From NCBI RefSeq assembly GCF_014646075.1, contig NZ_BMMT01000011.1, forward strand, positions 124,001 to 188,000: a stretch of 64,000 bases of DNA, given 5' to 3'. Under the pieces are notes generated by a model that did no database searches, was not told the DNA's origin, and saw nothing but the letters and a program-made list of their open reading frames with translations. The stretch is from Saccharopolyspora thermophila. Its GTDB lineage: Bacteria; Actinomycetota; Actinomycetes; Mycobacteriales; Pseudonocardiaceae. How positions within the stretch are numbered: position 1 is the first letter of the stretch; every line of letters starts with the position of its first letter. Positions 1 through 11,286 of the stretch are shown here, one piece after another. A program made the position numbers and the translations under genes.

Positions 1-109
1 CGACTGGGACGGGCACCCGCAGCGCAAGGACTACCCGCTGGGTGGCATCCCGGTCGAGTACAAGGGCGCCGAGATCCCGCCGCCGGACCAGCGCAGGGCG
101 TACTCGTGA
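1..109 (+). CDS. nuoC: NADH-quinone oxidoreductase subunit C, 3' end only
   Basis: Partial gene: only the last 35 codons are in the window, read from base 2 to the TGA at 107-109. The visible peptide contains [15 protein letters not shown] and ends [11 protein letters not shown], which is the characteristic C-terminus of the 30-kDa NuoC subunit of the peripheral arm of respiratory complex I. It sits 22 bp ahead of nuoD, the expected nuoC-nuoD order in bacteria where the two are not fused. The 5' part, and presumably nuoA and nuoB, lie upstream of the window. Confidence 0.9.
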   Translation, partial: DWDGHPQRKDYPLGGIPVEYKGAEIPPPDQRRAYS

Positions 110-131
110 GGACCGCGGAGAGGTGCTGGAG

Positions 132-1466
132 ATGACCACGGAAACACCCACGGGCTTCGGCAACCCGTATGCCGAGTCCCGGGAGACCACCGAGGGCACG
201 GTCTACACCGTCACCGGCGGCGACTGGGACCAGTTCATCGACGAGACCGCCGGCGAGGAACGGGTCGTCATCAACCTCGGCCCGCAGCACCCGTCCACGC
301 ACGGCGTACTCCGCCTGGTGCTGGAGCTGGAGGGCGAGACCGTCACCAAGGCCCGCTCGGTGATCGGCTACCTGCACACCGGCATCGAGAAGAACACCGA
401 GTACCGAACCTGGACCCAGGGCGTCACGTTCGTGACGCGGATGGACTACCTGGCCCCGCTGTACAACGAGGCCGCCTACTGCCTGGCGGTGGAGAAGCTG
501 CTGGGCATCGAGGCGCCGAAGCGGGCCCAGACGTTCCGGGTGATGCTGATGGAGCTCAACCGGATCTCCTCGCACCTGGTGTTCCTGGCCACCGGCGCGA
601 TGGAGCTGGGCGCCACCACCGGCATGACCTACGGCTTCCGCGAGCGCGAGGAGGTTCTGCACCTGCTCGAATACCTGACCGGGCTGCGGATGAACCACGC
701 GTTCATCCGGCCCGGCGGGGTCGCGCAGGACCTGCCCGAGGACTGGCGGCAGAAGGTGCTCAACTTCATCCAGGTGATGGACAAGCGGCTGCCGGACTAC
801 GACAAGCTGTTCACCGGGCAGCCGATCTGGAAGCAGCGCCTCAAGGACGTCGGCTACCTCCCGCTGGACGGCTGCCTGCAGCTCGGCGTCACCGGGCCGC
901 TCCTGCGCGCCACCGGCCTGCCCTGGGACCTGCGCAAGATCCAGCCGTACTGCGGCTACGAGGAGTTCGAGTTCGAGGTGCCCACCAGCACCGACGCCGA
1001 CTGCTACGCCCGGTACCTGCTGCGGCTGGAGGAGATCCACCAGTCGCTGAAGATCATCCGGCAGTGCGTGGACAAGATGGAGCCCGGGCCGCACATGGTG
1101 GCGGACGCCAAGATCGCCTGGCCCGCGAAGCTCAGTATCGGCCCGGATGGCATGGGCAACTCCCTGGAGCACGTCCGCCGGATCATGGGCCAGTCGATGG
1201 AGTCCCTGATCCACCACTTCAAGCTGGTGACCGAGGGCTTCGACGTGCCGCCCGGCCAGGTGTACGTGCCGGTCGAGTCGCCGCGCGGCGAGCTCGGCTA
1301 CCACGTGGTCTCCGACGGCGGCACCCGGCCGATGCGGGTGCACGTGCGGGAACCCAGCTTCGTGAACCTGCAGGCGCTGCCCGCGATGTGCGAGGGCGGG
1401 CTGGTGGCCGACGTGATCGCGTCCGTGGCCTCCATCGACCCGGTGATGGGCGGGGTGGATCGATGA
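132..1466 (+). CDS. nuoD: NADH-quinone oxidoreductase subunit D
   Basis: A 444-residue 49-kDa subunit of complex I, part of the quinone-binding cavity at the junction of the peripheral and membrane arms. Seen directly: [15 protein letters not shown] near residue 55 with the quinone-site His pair, then [17 protein letters not shown], and the C-terminal end DPVMGGVDR typical of the family. I chose ATG 132 because GGAGAGG (117-123) sits 8 bp upstream. The longer open frame from base 42 overlaps nuoC and has no family-like sequence. The stop overlaps the nuoE start (ATGA), indicating translational coupling. Length is normal for actinobacteria. Confidence 0.96.
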   Translation: MTTETPTGFGNPYAESRETTEGTVYTVTGGDWDQFIDETAGEERVVINLGPQHPSTHGVLRLVLELEGETVTKARSVIGYLHTGIEKNTEYRTWTQGVTFVTRMDYLAPLYNEAAYCLAVEKLLGIEAPKRAQTFRVMLMELNRISSHLVFLATGAMELGATTGMTYGFREREEVLHLLEYLTGLRMNHAFIRPGGVAQDLPEDWRQKVLNFIQVMDKRLPDYDKLFTGQPIWKQRLKDVGYLPLDGCLQLGVTGPLLRATGLPWDLRKIQPYCGYEEFEFEVPTSTDADCYARYLLRLEEIHQSLKIIRQCVDKMEPGPHMVADAKIAWPAKLSIGPDGMGNSLEHVRRIMGQSMESLIHHFKLVTEGFDVPPGQVYVPVESPRGELGYHVVSDGGTRPMRVHVREPSFVNLQALPAMCEGGLVADVIASVASIDPVMGGVDR

Positions 1467-2221
1467 CCGAGCAGTTCGAGTTCACCACGAATGAGCACAA
1501 CGTGCACGACACCGCGGATACCTCCGTGTTCGGTGAGGACGTGCGCTCCGACGCCAGGCAGATCATCGCGCGCTACCCGGAGCCGCGGTCGGCGCTGCTG
1601 CCGATGCTGCACCTGGTGCAGTCGGTGCAGGGGTACGTCAGCCCGGCGGGAATCCGGTTCTGCGCCGAGCAGCTGGCGCTGTCCACCGCGGAGGTCAGCG
1701 CGGTCGCGACCTTCTACACGATGTACAAGCGCAAGCCGTGCGGTCAGCACCTGGTGAGCGTGTGCACCAACACCCTGTGCGCGGCGCTGGGCGGCGACGC
1801 GATCTACCGCAGGCTCAGCGAGCACCTGGGTGTCGGGCACGACGAGACCGCCGGCACTCCCGGCGAGGAGGGCTCGATCACGCTGGAGCACGCCGAGTGC
1901 CTGGCGGCCTGCGACCTCGCCCCGGTGCTGCAGGTCAACTACGAGTACTTCGACAACCAGACGCCCGAGTCGGCGCTGGACCTGGTGAAGGCGTTGCAGC
2001 GCGGGGAGAAACCGGCACCGACCCGAGGCCCCGCGCTCACCGACTTCCGCGGCGCCGAGCGCCAGCTGGCCGGGTTCTTCGACGACCTGGAGTCCACCGT
2101 GGCCGGTCCGTCGGCGGCGCCCGAGACGGTGCGCGGTGCGCAGTTGGCCCACGAGCGCGGCTGGACCGCGCCGAGCATGCCCGACGACGCGGAACTGCCG
2201 CCGCTGCCGGAGAAGAGGTGA
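1463..2221 (+). CDS. nuoE: NADH-quinone oxidoreductase subunit E
   Basis: A 252-residue 24-kDa subunit carrying the N1a [2Fe-2S] cluster next to NuoF. The four cluster cysteines are visible in VSVCTNTLC and ECLAACD, with the thioredoxin-like fold segment [16 protein letters not shown] before them. The ATG overlaps the nuoD stop. Compared with E. coli NuoE there is a C-terminal extension of roughly 70 residues (after DLVKAL) rich in Pro, Ala and acidic residues. Such a tail is common in actinobacterial NuoE and looks disordered. The gene continues directly into nuoF. Confidence 0.96.
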   Translation: MTEQFEFTTNEHNVHDTADTSVFGEDVRSDARQIIARYPEPRSALLPMLHLVQSVQGYVSPAGIRFCAEQLALSTAEVSAVATFYTMYKRKPCGQHLVSVCTNTLCAALGGDAIYRRLSEHLGVGHDETAGTPGEEGSITLEHAECLAACDLAPVLQVNYEYFDNQTPESALDLVKALQRGEKPAPTRGPALTDFRGAERQLAGFFDDLESTVAGPSAAPETVRGAQLAHERGWTAPSMPDDAELPPLPEKR

Positions 2222-2229
2222 GGGTGGCC

Positions 2230-3552
2230 ATGACCCAGACGAACCGGTCCAGCACCAGCCCGCTGACCCCGGTGCTGACCAAGCGGTGGCTGTCGCCGAA
2301 GTCCTGGACGCTGCGCACCTACGAGCAGCTGGAGGGCTACACCGCGGTGCGCAAGGCCCTCGCGGCGCACCCGGACCAGCTGATCGAGCTGGTCAAGGCC
2401 GCCGGGCTGCGCGGCCGCGGCGGCGCCGGGTTCCCGTCCGGCGTGAAGTGGAGCTTCATGCCCAAGGAACCGGTCAAGCCACACTACCTGGTCATCAACG
2501 CCGACGAGGGCGAGCCGGGCACCTGCAAGGACATCCCGCTGATGATGGCCGACCCGCACTCGCTGATCGAGGGCTGCATCATCGCCAGCTACGCGATGCG
2601 CGCCAACCACTGCATGATCTACGTGCGCGGCGAGGCGCTGCACCCGATCCGCCGGTTGAACAACGCGGTCCGCGAGGCATACCAGGCCGGGTACCTGGGC
2701 AAGAACATCCTCAACTCGGGTTTCGACCTGGACATCGTGGTGCACGCCGGCGCGGGTGCCTACATCTGTGGTGAGGAGACCGCACTGCTCGACTCGCTGG
2801 AGGGCAAGCGCGGGCAGCCACGGCTCAAGCCGCCGTTCCCGGCCGCCGCCGGTCTCTACGCGTGCCCGACCACGGTCAACAACGTGGAGACCATCGCCTC
2901 CGTGCCCTACATCGTCAACGGTGGTGCCGACTGGTTCCGCACGATGGGCACCGAGAAGTCGCCGGGCCCGAAGATCTACTCCATCTCCGGGCACGTCGAG
3001 CGGCCCGGCCAGTACGAGGCGCCGCTGGGCACCACGCTGCGCCAGCTGCTGGAGCTGGCCGGCGGCATGAAGGACGGCATCCCGCTGAAGTTCTGGACGC
3101 CGGGCGGCTCGTCGACGCCGCTGTTCACCGCCGAGCACCTGGACGTGCCACTGGACTTCGAGGGCGCCGCCGAGGCCGGGTCGATGCTGGGCACCACCGC
3201 GGTGATGGTGTTCAACGAGACCGTGTCGGTGCCGTGGGCCGTGATGAAGTGGACCAAGTTCTACGCGCACGAGTCCTGCGGCAAGTGCACCCCCTGCCGC
3301 GAGGGCACCTACTGGCTGGCCCAGGTGCTGGAGCGGATGGTCGAGGGGCGCGGCACCGAGGAGGACATCGAGACCCTCCTGGACGTCTGCGACAACATTT
3401 TCGGCCGGTCGTTCTGCGCCCTGGGCGACGGCGCGGTCAGCTCGATCACCAGCGGCATCAAGTACTTCCGCGAGGAGTTCCTGGCGTTGTGCCGGAAGAA
3501 CGCGGGCGAGCAGGACAAGCCGGAATCCGCACTGGTAGGAGCGGCCCGATGA
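2230..3552 (+). CDS. nuoF: NADH-quinone oxidoreductase subunit F
   Basis: A 440-residue 51-kDa subunit that binds NADH and FMN, oxidises NADH and passes electrons into the iron-sulfur chain. Motifs seen: [18 protein letters not shown] (FMN/NADH binding glycine loop) near residue 62, the [12 protein letters not shown] segment, [19 protein letters not shown], and the N3 [4Fe-4S] ligands [12 protein letters not shown] with the last Cys in [11 protein letters not shown] 2230 follows GGAGAAGAGG at 2209-2218. GTG 2224 in the same frame is a possible alternative. The 3' end overlaps nuoG by ATGA. Confidence 0.97.
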   Translation: MTQTNRSSTSPLTPVLTKRWLSPKSWTLRTYEQLEGYTAVRKALAAHPDQLIELVKAAGLRGRGGAGFPSGVKWSFMPKEPVKPHYLVINADEGEPGTCKDIPLMMADPHSLIEGCIIASYAMRANHCMIYVRGEALHPIRRLNNAVREAYQAGYLGKNILNSGFDLDIVVHAGAGAYICGEETALLDSLEGKRGQPRLKPPFPAAAGLYACPTTVNNVETIASVPYIVNGGADWFRTMGTEKSPGPKIYSISGHVERPGQYEAPLGTTLRQLLELAGGMKDGIPLKFWTPGGSSTPLFTAEHLDVPLDFEGAAEAGSMLGTTAVMVFNETVSVPWAVMKWTKFYAHESCGKCTPCREGTYWLAQVLERMVEGRGTEEDIETLLDVCDNIFGRSFCALGDGAVSSITSGIKYFREEFLALCRKNAGEQDKPESALVGAAR

Positions 3553-6086
3553 CGGTGGCACCCGAATCAGAAACCCGTCCGGTGCCGGAGGGCTACGTCC
3601 GGCTGACCATTGACGGCATCGAGGTCGAGGCGCCGAAGGGCGAGCTGCTGATCCGCACCGCCGAGCGGATGGGCATCACCATCCCGCGCTTCTGCGACCA
3701 CCCGCTGCTGGACCCGGCCGGGGCCTGTCGGCAGTGCCTGGTCGAGGTGGAGATGGGCGGGCGGCCGATGCCCAAGCCGCAGGCGTCGTGCACGATGACC
3801 GTCGCCGACGGCATGGTCGTCAGGACACAGCGGACCTCGCCGGTGGCGGACAAGGCGCAGCAGGGCGTGATGGAGCTGCTGCTGATCAACCACCCGCTGG
3901 ACTGCCCGATCTGCGACAAGGGCGGCGAGTGCCCGCTGCAGAACCAGGCGTTGAAGCACGGGCGCGCGGAGTCGCGGTTCCACGACACCAAGCGCACCTT
4001 CCCGAAGCCGATCCCGATCTCCTCGCAGGTGCTGCTGGACCGGGAGCGTTGCGTGCTGTGCCAGCGCTGCACCCGGTTCTCCAAGCAGATCGCCGGCGAC
4101 CCGTTCATCGAACTGCTGGAGCGCGGGGCGCTGCAGCAGATCGGCATCGGCGAGCAGCAGCCGTTCCAGTCGTACTTCTCCGGTAACACCATCCAGATCT
4201 GCCCGGTCGGGGCGTTGACCAGCGCCCAGTACCGGTTCCGGGCGCGGCCGTTCGACCTGGTGTCCACCCGCGGCCAGTGCGAGCACTGCGCCTCGGGCTG
4301 CGAGATCCGCAACGACTGGCGGCGCGGCAAGGTGATGCGGCGGCTGGCCGGGGACGATCCCGAGGTCAACGAGGAGTGGATCTGCGACAAGGGCCGGTTC
4401 GCGTTCCGCTACGCCACCGCCGCGGACCGCATCACCCGGCCGCTGGTGCGCGGCGGGGACGGCCAGCTGCGCCCGGCGTCGTGGACCGAGGCGCTGCGGG
4501 TGGCCGCGGACGGCCTGGCCGCGGCGCGCGACGCGCGGGGCGTGGGCGTGCTGCCGGGCGGTCGGCTGACCGTCGAGGACGCCTACGCCTACTCGAAGTT
4601 CGCGCGGATCGCCCTGCGGTGCAACGACATCGACTTCCGCGCCCGGCCGCACAGCGCCGAGGAACTGCGCTTCCTCGAATCCACTGTGGTCGGTGTGACG
4701 CCGGAAACCGGGGTGACCTACCGGGACCTCGAAGTCGCGCCCGCGGTGCTGTGCGTGGCGTTCGAGCCCGAGGAGGAGTCGCCGATCGTCTTCCTCCGGC
4801 TGCGCAAGGCCGCACGCAAGAACAGGACGAAGGTGTTCCACCTCGCGTCCTGGGCGTCCCCGGGGGTGGCGAAAACCACGACCATCGTCTACGACGGCGG
4901 TCCGGCCCAGATCGGGTCGCTGGTGCCCTGCGCGCCGGGCGGTGAAGCGGCGGCGCTGGGCGCGCTGCCGTCCGAAGTGGACGAGGCGCTGCGGCAGCCC
5001 GGTGCGGTGCTGGTCGTCGGCGAACGGGCCGCGGAGGTCCCGGGGCTGTACTCGGAGGTCCTGCGCACCGCCCGGCGCACCGGTGCCCGCGTGGCGTGGA
5101 TCCCGCGCCGCGCCGGGGAACGCGGCGCGATCGAGGCCGGAGCGCTGCCCACGCTGCTGCCCGGCGGTCGCCCGGTCGTCGACCCGGCCGCCCGCGGCGA
5201 ACTCGAACACGCCTGGGGCCTGCCGCCCGGCGCGCTGCCCGCCGCACCCGGCCGCGACGCCGCGGGCATCATCGCCGCGGCCGCCGCCGGGGAGCTGTCC
5301 GGGCTGCTCGTCGGCGGCGTGGACCCGGACGACCTGCCCGACCCGGCGCTGGCCGAACGCGCGCTGCGCACCGCCGACTTCGTGGTCAGCCTCGAACTGC
5401 GGCCCAGCGCGGTGACCGAGCACGCCGACGTGGTGCTGCCCGTCGCGCCCAGCGTCGAGAAGTCCGGCACCTACCTGAACTGGGAAGGCCGCCGCCGCGA
5501 GTTCGGCACCACCATCGAGGGCACCGGCGCGCTGCCGGACTGCCGGGTGCTCGACACCCTCGCCGTGGAGCTGGACGCCGACCTGTTCACCCAGATCCCG
5601 GCGGCCGCGGCCGGCGAACTTGACCGCATCGGCCCGCACCGCGGCCAACGGCGGCCCGCCCCGGACGAACCGGTGGCGGCCGCACCCGCGCCCGGCCCGG
5701 GCCAGGCGGTGCTGGCCACCTGGCGGCAGCTGCTCGACAACGGCGCGATGCAGGTCGAGGAACCGAACCTGGCCGGCACCGCGCGCCGGGCCGTCGCGGT
5801 GCTCTCACCGCGCACCGCGCAGCGCATCGGGCTCGGCCCCGGGCAGCGCGTCGAGGTCCGCACCGCCCGGGGCGCCATCGTGTTGCCGGCGGAGCTGGCC
5901 GAGATGCCCGACGACGTGGTGTGGCTGCCCGCCGACTCCGGGGCCTCCCGGGTCCGCCGGACCCTCGGCGCCGGGCACGGCGCGGTCGTCGACATCACCG
6001 CGACCACTCCGCTGCCCACGGCAGCCGGTAACGGCCACGCCGGCAACAACGGCGCGGCGACCCACCTGGACGGGGGGAGAGCATGA
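3549..6086 (+). CDS. nuoG: NADH-quinone oxidoreductase subunit G
   Basis: An 845-residue 75-kDa subunit of the molybdopterin-oxidoreductase type. The N-terminus has a [2Fe-2S] ferredoxin domain ([15 protein letters not shown] and a later Cys), then [13 protein letters not shown] and the ferredoxin-like [15 protein letters not shown] ligands. At about residue 244 is CEHCASGC followed by CDKGRF, the ligand set of the extra N7 cluster known from E. coli and actinobacteria. The rest is the large, cofactor-free domain, with Ala/Gly/Pro-rich stretches and a short disordered tail. Coupled to nuoF and nuoH by ATGA overlaps. Confidence 0.96.
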   Translation: MTVAPESETRPVPEGYVRLTIDGIEVEAPKGELLIRTAERMGITIPRFCDHPLLDPAGACRQCLVEVEMGGRPMPKPQASCTMTVADGMVVRTQRTSPVADKAQQGVMELLLINHPLDCPICDKGGECPLQNQALKHGRAESRFHDTKRTFPKPIPISSQVLLDRERCVLCQRCTRFSKQIAGDPFIELLERGALQQIGIGEQQPFQSYFSGNTIQICPVGALTSAQYRFRARPFDLVSTRGQCEHCASGCEIRNDWRRGKVMRRLAGDDPEVNEEWICDKGRFAFRYATAADRITRPLVRGGDGQLRPASWTEALRVAADGLAAARDARGVGVLPGGRLTVEDAYAYSKFARIALRCNDIDFRARPHSAEELRFLESTVVGVTPETGVTYRDLEVAPAVLCVAFEPEEESPIVFLRLRKAARKNRTKVFHLASWASPGVAKTTTIVYDGGPAQIGSLVPCAPGGEAAALGALPSEVDEALRQPGAVLVVGERAAEVPGLYSEVLRTARRTGARVAWIPRRAGERGAIEAGALPTLLPGGRPVVDPAARGELEHAWGLPPGALPAAPGRDAAGIIAAAAAGELSGLLVGGVDPDDLPDPALAERALRTADFVVSLELRPSAVTEHADVVLPVAPSVEKSGTYLNWEGRRREFGTTIEGTGALPDCRVLDTLAVELDADLFTQIPAAAAGELDRIGPHRGQRRPAPDEPVAAAPAPGPGQAVLATWRQLLDNGAMQVEEPNLAGTARRAVAVLSPRTAQRIGLGPGQRVEVRTARGAIVLPAELAEMPDDVVWLPADSGASRVRRTLGAGHGAVVDITATTPLPTAAGNGHAGNNGAATHLDGGRA

Positions 6087-7387
6087 CCACAACCGCGGAA
6101 CTGCTCGCCGACGATCCGCTCTGGCTGATCCTGCTGAAGGTCCTGGCGATCTTCGTCTTCCTGGTCGTCATGACCCTACTGACGATCTGGGCGGAACGCC
6201 GCGTCATCGGCCGGATGCAGCACCGGCCCGGCCCGAACCGAGCGGGCCCGTTCGGGTTGCTGCAGTCGCTGGCCGACGGCCTGAAGCTGGCGTTCAAGGA
6301 GGACATCCGGCCGGTGCTGGCCGACAAGTGGGTGTACTTCCTGGCCCCGGCGATCTCCGCGACGCCCGCGATGGTGTCGTTCTCGGTGATCCCGATCGGC
6401 CCCGAGGTCACCATCTTCGGCGAGCGCACCGCGCTGCAGCTGGTGGAGCTGCCGGTCGGTCTGCTCGTGGTGCTGGCCTGCGCCTCGATCGGCGTCTACG
6501 GCATCGTGCTCGCCGGGTGGGCCTCCGGGTCGCCGTACCCGCTGCTGGGCTCACTGCGGTCGGCCGCGCAGGTCATCTCCTACGAGATCGCGATGGGCCT
6601 GTCGTTCGTCGCGGTGATCATGTACGCCGGGACGCTGTCCACCTCGGGCATCGTCGAGGCGCAGGCCAGCGGCTGGTTCTTCGCGCTGCTGCCGTTCAGC
6701 TTCGCGGTGTACGTGGTGTCCATGGTCGGCGAGACCAACCGGGCCCCGTTCGACCTGCCGGAGGCCGAGTCGGAGCTGGTCGGTGGTTTCCACACCGAGT
6801 ACTCGTCGCTGAAGTTCGCGCTGTTCTTCCTCGCCGAGTACATCAACATGGTCACCGTCTCGGCGCTGGCGACCACCCTGTTCCTGGGCGGCTGGCACGC
6901 GCCGTGGCCGCTGTCGCTGATCGGCGACGGCGTACTCAACACCGGGTGGTGGCCGGTGCTGTGGTTCATGGGCAAGACGCTGGCGTTCCTGTTCTTCTTC
7001 GTCTGGCTGCGCGGCACCCTGCCCCGGCTCCGCTACGACCAGTTCATGAGCCTGGGCTGGAAGATCCTGGTCCCGCTGAGCCTGGTGTGGATCATCGCGG
7101 TGACCGTGATCCGCGCGCTGCGCAACTCCGAGGCGGTCACCTCGCAACAGTTCCTCATCGGCGGCGGCATCGTGATCGCGGTCCTGCTGGTGGCCACCTT
7201 CCTCATCCCGGACCGCAAACCTGCCAAGGACACCGACGAGGTGCCGCTGGCCGGCAGCGACTATCCGGTTCCGCCGCTGGACCTGCACGTTCCCGAGACC
7301 CCGCCGCGGCGCACCCCGGTGCACAGCGCAGCCACCCCGGCGGTCGAGGGCCCGCAAGGCGAGGAGGCGCCCCGTGGGAATGTTTGA
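6083..7387 (+). CDS. nuoH: NADH-quinone oxidoreductase subunit H
   Basis: A 434-residue membrane subunit (ND1 homologue) that helps form the quinone tunnel at the interface with the peripheral arm. About eight or nine hydrophobic helices are visible, with the signature [15 protein letters not shown] in the first loop and [18 protein letters not shown] around residue 215-232, including the conserved acidic residues of the E-channel. The last 55 residues after the final helix are hydrophilic and Pro-rich, an extension seen in actinobacterial NuoH. The start overlaps nuoG, and the 3' end overlaps nuoI by 14 bp. Confidence 0.97.
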   Translation: MTTTAELLADDPLWLILLKVLAIFVFLVVMTLLTIWAERRVIGRMQHRPGPNRAGPFGLLQSLADGLKLAFKEDIRPVLADKWVYFLAPAISATPAMVSFSVIPIGPEVTIFGERTALQLVELPVGLLVVLACASIGVYGIVLAGWASGSPYPLLGSLRSAAQVISYEIAMGLSFVAVIMYAGTLSTSGIVEAQASGWFFALLPFSFAVYVVSMVGETNRAPFDLPEAESELVGGFHTEYSSLKFALFFLAEYINMVTVSALATTLFLGGWHAPWPLSLIGDGVLNTGWWPVLWFMGKTLAFLFFFVWLRGTLPRLRYDQFMSLGWKILVPLSLVWIIAVTVIRALRNSEAVTSQQFLIGGGIVIAVLLVATFLIPDRKPAKDTDEVPLAGSDYPVPPLDLHVPETPPRRTPVHSAATPAVEGPQGEEAPRGNV

Positions 7388-7940
7388 TCCGATCAAGGGC
7401 TTCGGCGTCACCTTCTCGACGATGTTCAAGAAGGTCGTCACCGAGGAGTACCCGGAGGTCAAGAAGATTCCGGCGCCCCGGTTCCACGGCCGCCACCAGC
7501 TCAACCGGCACCCGGACGGGCTGGAGAAGTGCGTGGGTTGCGAGTTGTGCGCCTGGGCGTGCCCGGCCGACGCGATCTTCGTCGAGGGCGGCGACAACAC
7601 CGAGGACGCGCGCTACTCACCCGGTGAGCGCTACGGCCGGAACTACCAGATCAACTACCTGCGCTGCATCGGCTGCGGGTTGTGCATCGAGGCGTGCCCG
7701 ACGCGGGCGCTGACGATGACCAACGAGTACGAGACGGCCGACGACAACCGGCAGGACCTGATCTACACCAAGGAGGATCTGCTGGCGCCGCTGCTGCCCG
7801 GCATGGAGCAGCCGCCGCACCCGATGCGGCTGGGCGACGACGAGCAGGACTACTACGTGCGCGGTCCTGAACTCGCCCGGCAGCGTGGGATCCCGCCGGA
7901 TCAGACGGTCGAGTCGGGGCACGAGGAGGCCGCGAGATGA
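7374..7940 (+). CDS. nuoI: NADH-quinone oxidoreductase subunit I
   Basis: A 188-residue 23-kDa (TYKY) subunit with two [4Fe-4S] clusters, N6a and N6b, that relay electrons to NuoB. Both ligand motifs are present: [12 protein letters not shown] at about residue 54 and [12 protein letters not shown] at about residue 99, plus the family's [14 protein letters not shown] lead-in. GTG 7374 is supported by GAGGAGG just upstream, inside the nuoH 3' end. An ATG two codons later is an alternative. The hydrophilic C-terminal tail follows the second cluster motif. The stop overlaps nuoJ by ATGA. Confidence 0.96.
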   Translation: MGMFDPIKGFGVTFSTMFKKVVTEEYPEVKKIPAPRFHGRHQLNRHPDGLEKCVGCELCAWACPADAIFVEGGDNTEDARYSPGERYGRNYQINYLRCIGCGLCIEACPTRALTMTNEYETADDNRQDLIYTKEDLLAPLLPGMEQPPHPMRLGDDEQDYYVRGPELARQRGIPPDQTVESGHEEAAR

Positions 7941-8881
7941 CCATCGAACACGCGCAGTTCCTCGCGCAGGCGCAGAGCGCCGTGGGCACCGGTGAGGCGG
8001 TCGCGTTCTGGGTGCTCGGGCCGCTGGCGCTGGTCGGCGCCCTGGGCATGGTCTTCGCCCGCAACGCGGTGCACTCCGCGCTGTGGCTGGTGCTCACCAT
8101 GCTGTGCCTGGGCGTGCTCTACATGGCGCAGAACGCGCCGTTCCTCGGGTTCACCCAGATCATCGTCTACACCGGCGCGATCATGATGCTGTTCCTGTTC
8201 GTGCTGATGATGGTCGGGCGGGACTCGTCGGACTCGGTGGTGGAGGTGCTGCGCGGCCAGCGGCTGTGGGCCGGGCTCGGCGGCATCGGCCTGGCCGCGC
8301 TGCTGGTCGCCGGGCTCGCCCGCGCGCTGACCTCGGTGGAGGTGGCCGCGCCGCTGAACCCGTGGGCCCCCGCCGGTGGCGGCGCGGGCGGTCTCGGGCG
8401 GCTGATCTTCACCGACTACCTGTTCCCGTTCGAACTCACCTCGGCGCTGCTGATCACCGCCGCGGTCGGCGCGATGGTGCTGGCCTACGGCGGCAAGGGC
8501 CGCGGCCCGCGGGTCAGCCAGCGGGAGCGGGCCAACGCCCGGTTCCGCAGCGCCCGGCCGACGCCGCTGCCCGGTCCCGGCGTCTACGCCACGGCCAACT
8601 CGGTGGCCGTCCCCGCGCTGCTGCCGGACGGCTCGGTCGCGCCGGAATCACTGTCCGAACTGCTCGAGAACCTGCCGGTCGACGAGCTCAGCGGGGAGCG
8701 CCGCGCGGTCGCCGGCGCGGTGCCCGAGCCCGATCCGCACGCGCTGACCGGGGGCCGCGCGGAGCCGTCGCCGCCGGTCGGCGAGCAGCAGGATGCGGGC
8801 CCGCCGCCGACCAACGGTGCCGCGCCGCGGCACGACGGTCAGGAACCCCGGCACGTCTCCCCGGAGGAGGTCCGGCAGTGA
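7937..8881 (+). CDS. nuoJ: NADH-quinone oxidoreductase subunit J, long-tailed
   Basis: A 314-residue membrane subunit (ND6 homologue). Five hydrophobic helices occupy about the first 190 residues, including the conserved helix 3 region [19 protein letters not shown] that carries the pi-bulge involved in coupling. After ...[13 protein letters not shown] comes a roughly 120-residue hydrophilic tail rich in Pro, Glu and Gly without recognisable domain. That is clearly longer than E. coli NuoJ (184 aa). Coupled to nuoI by ATGA and to nuoK by GTGA. Confidence 0.94.
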   Translation: MTIEHAQFLAQAQSAVGTGEAVAFWVLGPLALVGALGMVFARNAVHSALWLVLTMLCLGVLYMAQNAPFLGFTQIIVYTGAIMMLFLFVLMMVGRDSSDSVVEVLRGQRLWAGLGGIGLAALLVAGLARALTSVEVAAPLNPWAPAGGGAGGLGRLIFTDYLFPFELTSALLITAAVGAMVLAYGGKGRGPRVSQRERANARFRSARPTPLPGPGVYATANSVAVPALLPDGSVAPESLSELLENLPVDELSGERRAVAGAVPEPDPHALTGGRAEPSPPVGEQQDAGPPPTNGAAPRHDGQEPRHVSPEEVRQ

Positions 8882-9177
8882 CCCCCACCTACTACCTGCT
8901 GCTCTCGGCGCTGCTGTTCACCATCGGCGCCGTCGGCGTCCTGGTGCGGCGCAACGCGATCGTGGTGTTCATGTGCATCGAGCTCATGCTCAACGCGGTC
9001 AACCTGACGCTGGTGACCTTCGCCCGCATCGAGGGCTCGGTGCACGGGCAGGTCATGGCCTTCTTCGTGATGGTGGTCGCGGCGGCCGAGGTGGTGGTCG
9101 GCCTGGCCATCATCATGTCGATCTTCCGGACGCGTCGCTCGGCCTCGGTCGATGACGCCAACCTGCTGAAGTACTGA
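8878..9177 (+). CDS. nuoK: NADH-quinone oxidoreductase subunit K
   Basis: A 99-residue membrane subunit (ND4L homologue) with three transmembrane helices. The two conserved membrane glutamates used in proton transfer are visible in [16 protein letters not shown] and [19 protein letters not shown] 8878 overlaps the nuoJ stop (GTGA). This start gives the standard family length, whereas the long upstream extension of the frame is a shadow of nuoJ. The gene ends 8 bp before nuoL. Confidence 0.97.
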   Translation: MTPTYYLLLSALLFTIGAVGVLVRRNAIVVFMCIELMLNAVNLTLVTFARIEGSVHGQVMAFFVMVVAAAEVVVGLAIIMSIFRTRRSASVDDANLLKY

Positions 9178-9185
9178 GAGGGCGC

Positions 9186-11201
9186 GTGGTGACGGCAATG
9201 ATGACTACCGGGGCCTTCCTGGCCGGGGAAAACCCGGACGTGCTCGGCGCGACCGGCGCGGCGCAGGAGAACGCCTGGCTGCTGGTCGCTTTTCCCGCGC
9301 TGGGCGCGCTGATCCTGTTGGTCGCCGGCCGCCGGGCCAACGGCTGGGGCCACCTCCTCGGCTGCGCCACCGTGATCGCGTCCTTCCTCTACGGCGTCTG
9401 GCTGTTCACCTCCATCGCCGGGATGCCCGACGGCGAGCAGGTGCGCGAGTTGCACCTGTTCTCCTGGATCCCGGTCAACGCGCTGCAGGTCGACTTCGGG
9501 CTCCGGCTGGACCCGCTGTCGATGGTGTTCGTGCTGTTGATCACCGGGGTCGGAGCTCTGATCCACATCTACTCGATCGGCTACATGGCGCACGACCAGG
9601 AGGGCCGCACCGGGCGGGACAACACCGAGCGCCGCCGGTTCTTCGGCTACCTCAACCTGTTCGTCGCGGCGATGCTGGTCCTGGTGCTGGGCAACGGCTT
9701 CGTGACCCTGTACTTGGGCTGGGAGGGTGTCGGCCTGGCGTCGTACCTGCTGATCGGCTTCTGGCAGGGCCGCCCGTCGGCGGCCGCGGCGGCGACCAAG
9801 GCGTTCGTGATGAACCGGGTCGGCGACGTGGGCCTGGCGCTGGCGATCTTCCTGCTGTTCGCGAACCTGGGCACCACCCAGTACACCGAGGTCTTTGCCC
9901 GCGCCGGGGAGCTGTCGCCGGGCGTGTTGCTGGCCATCACGCTGCTGCTGTTGCTGGGTGCGTGCGGCAAGTCGGGCCAGGTGCCGCTGCAGGCGTGGTT
10001 GCCGGACGCGATGGAGGGCCCGACCCCGGTGTCAGCGCTCATCCACGCCGCGACCATGGTCACCGCGGGCGTGTACCTCATCGCCCGCGCCAACCCGCTG
10101 TTCTCGCTCTCCCCGGGCGGGCAGCTGGCGGTCACCATCGTCGGTGCGGTGACGCTGCTGGTCGGGTGCGTCATCGGCTGCGCCTACGACGACATCAAGA
10201 AGGTCCTGGCGTACTCCACCGTCAGCCAGATCGGCTACATGATGCTGGCCGTCGGGCTCGGCCCGGCCGGGTACGCGCTCGGCATCATGCACCTGCTCAC
10301 CCACGGCTTCTTCAAGGCCGGGCTGTTCCTCGGCGCCGGGTCGGTGATGCACGGCATGCACGACGAGGTCGACATGCGCAAGTTCGGCGGCCTCTACCGG
10401 TACATGCCCATCACCTTCGTCACCTTCGGGCTGGGCTACCTGGCGCTGATCGGGTTCCCGTTCCTGTCCGGCTACTACTCCAAGGACGCCATCATCGAGG
10501 CGGCGTTCGGCCAGGAGGGCTGGCGCGGTTGGGTGTTCGGCGGCGCGGCGCTGCTGGGCGCGGGCATCACCGCGTTCTACATGACCCGACTGGTGCTGAT
10601 GACGTTCTTCGGCGAGAAGCGGTGGGAGAACCTCAAGGCCAGCAACGGCAAGGACTTCCACCCGCACGAGTCCCCGGCGGTGATGACCGCGCCGATGGTG
10701 GTGCTGGCCATCGGTTCGGTGGCGGCGGGCATGTTCTTCGCCGGCGGCGACCGGCTGGTCGAGTTCCTGTCCCCGTCGCTGGGCACGTTGCAGGAGGCCG
10801 AGCACACCGCGATCCCGCACGCGATGATCCCGGTGCTGACCGTGGCGCTGTCCGCGCTCGGCGCGCTCATCGCGTGGCTGGTGGTCGGGCGGAAACCGGT
10901 CCCGGTGCGGCGCCCGGAGCGGGTGTCGCCGATCGTCCGCGCGGCGCGGGCGGACCTGGGCGGCAACGCGCTGAACGACCTGGTGGCGGTGCGGCCCGCG
11001 TTCGCCCTGACCCGCGCACTGGTCACTGTGGACCGCAAGGGCGTGGACGGTGCGGTCAACGGCATCGCGGGCCTGCTGGGCTTCAGCTCCGGCCGGTTGC
11101 GCCGCCTGCAGACCGGTTTCGTCCGCTCCTACGCCCTGAGCATGCTCTTCGGCGGCATCGTGGTGATCGCCGCCCTGATGGCGGTGGGGATTCCGACATG
11201 A
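9186..11201 (+). CDS. nuoL: NADH-quinone oxidoreductase subunit L
   Basis: A 671-residue antiporter-like proton-pumping subunit (ND5 homologue) with about sixteen membrane segments and the long lateral helix at the C-terminal end. Motifs: [17 protein letters not shown] (the key Glu and Trp of helix 5), [21 protein letters not shown] (helix 7-8 Lys and the conserved loop) and [15 protein letters not shown]. The start is either GTG 9186 or 9189, just after GAGAGGG, or the ATG pair at 9198/9201. An 85-bp gap separates it from nuoM, the largest gap inside the operon. Confidence 0.96.
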   Translation: MVTAMMTTGAFLAGENPDVLGATGAAQENAWLLVAFPALGALILLVAGRRANGWGHLLGCATVIASFLYGVWLFTSIAGMPDGEQVRELHLFSWIPVNALQVDFGLRLDPLSMVFVLLITGVGALIHIYSIGYMAHDQEGRTGRDNTERRRFFGYLNLFVAAMLVLVLGNGFVTLYLGWEGVGLASYLLIGFWQGRPSAAAAATKAFVMNRVGDVGLALAIFLLFANLGTTQYTEVFARAGELSPGVLLAITLLLLLGACGKSGQVPLQAWLPDAMEGPTPVSALIHAATMVTAGVYLIARANPLFSLSPGGQLAVTIVGAVTLLVGCVIGCAYDDIKKVLAYSTVSQIGYMMLAVGLGPAGYALGIMHLLTHGFFKAGLFLGAGSVMHGMHDEVDMRKFGGLYRYMPITFVTFGLGYLALIGFPFLSGYYSKDAIIEAAFGQEGWRGWVFGGAALLGAGITAFYMTRLVLMTFFGEKRWENLKASNGKDFHPHESPAVMTAPMVVLAIGSVAAGMFFAGGDRLVEFLSPSLGTLQEAEHTAIPHAMIPVLTVALSALGALIAWLVVGRKPVPVRRPERVSPIVRAARADLGGNALNDLVAVRPAFALTRALVTVDRKGVDGAVNGIAGLLGFSSGRLRRLQTGFVRSYALSMLFGGIVVIAALMAVGIPT

Positions 11202-11286
11202 CCACTTCGCTGCGCGCCCCCCGGCGATGCCCGCTGACCTCGCCCATCCGCTGTGCACCCGGTAGGCCGATCCGGGAGGAGATCCG

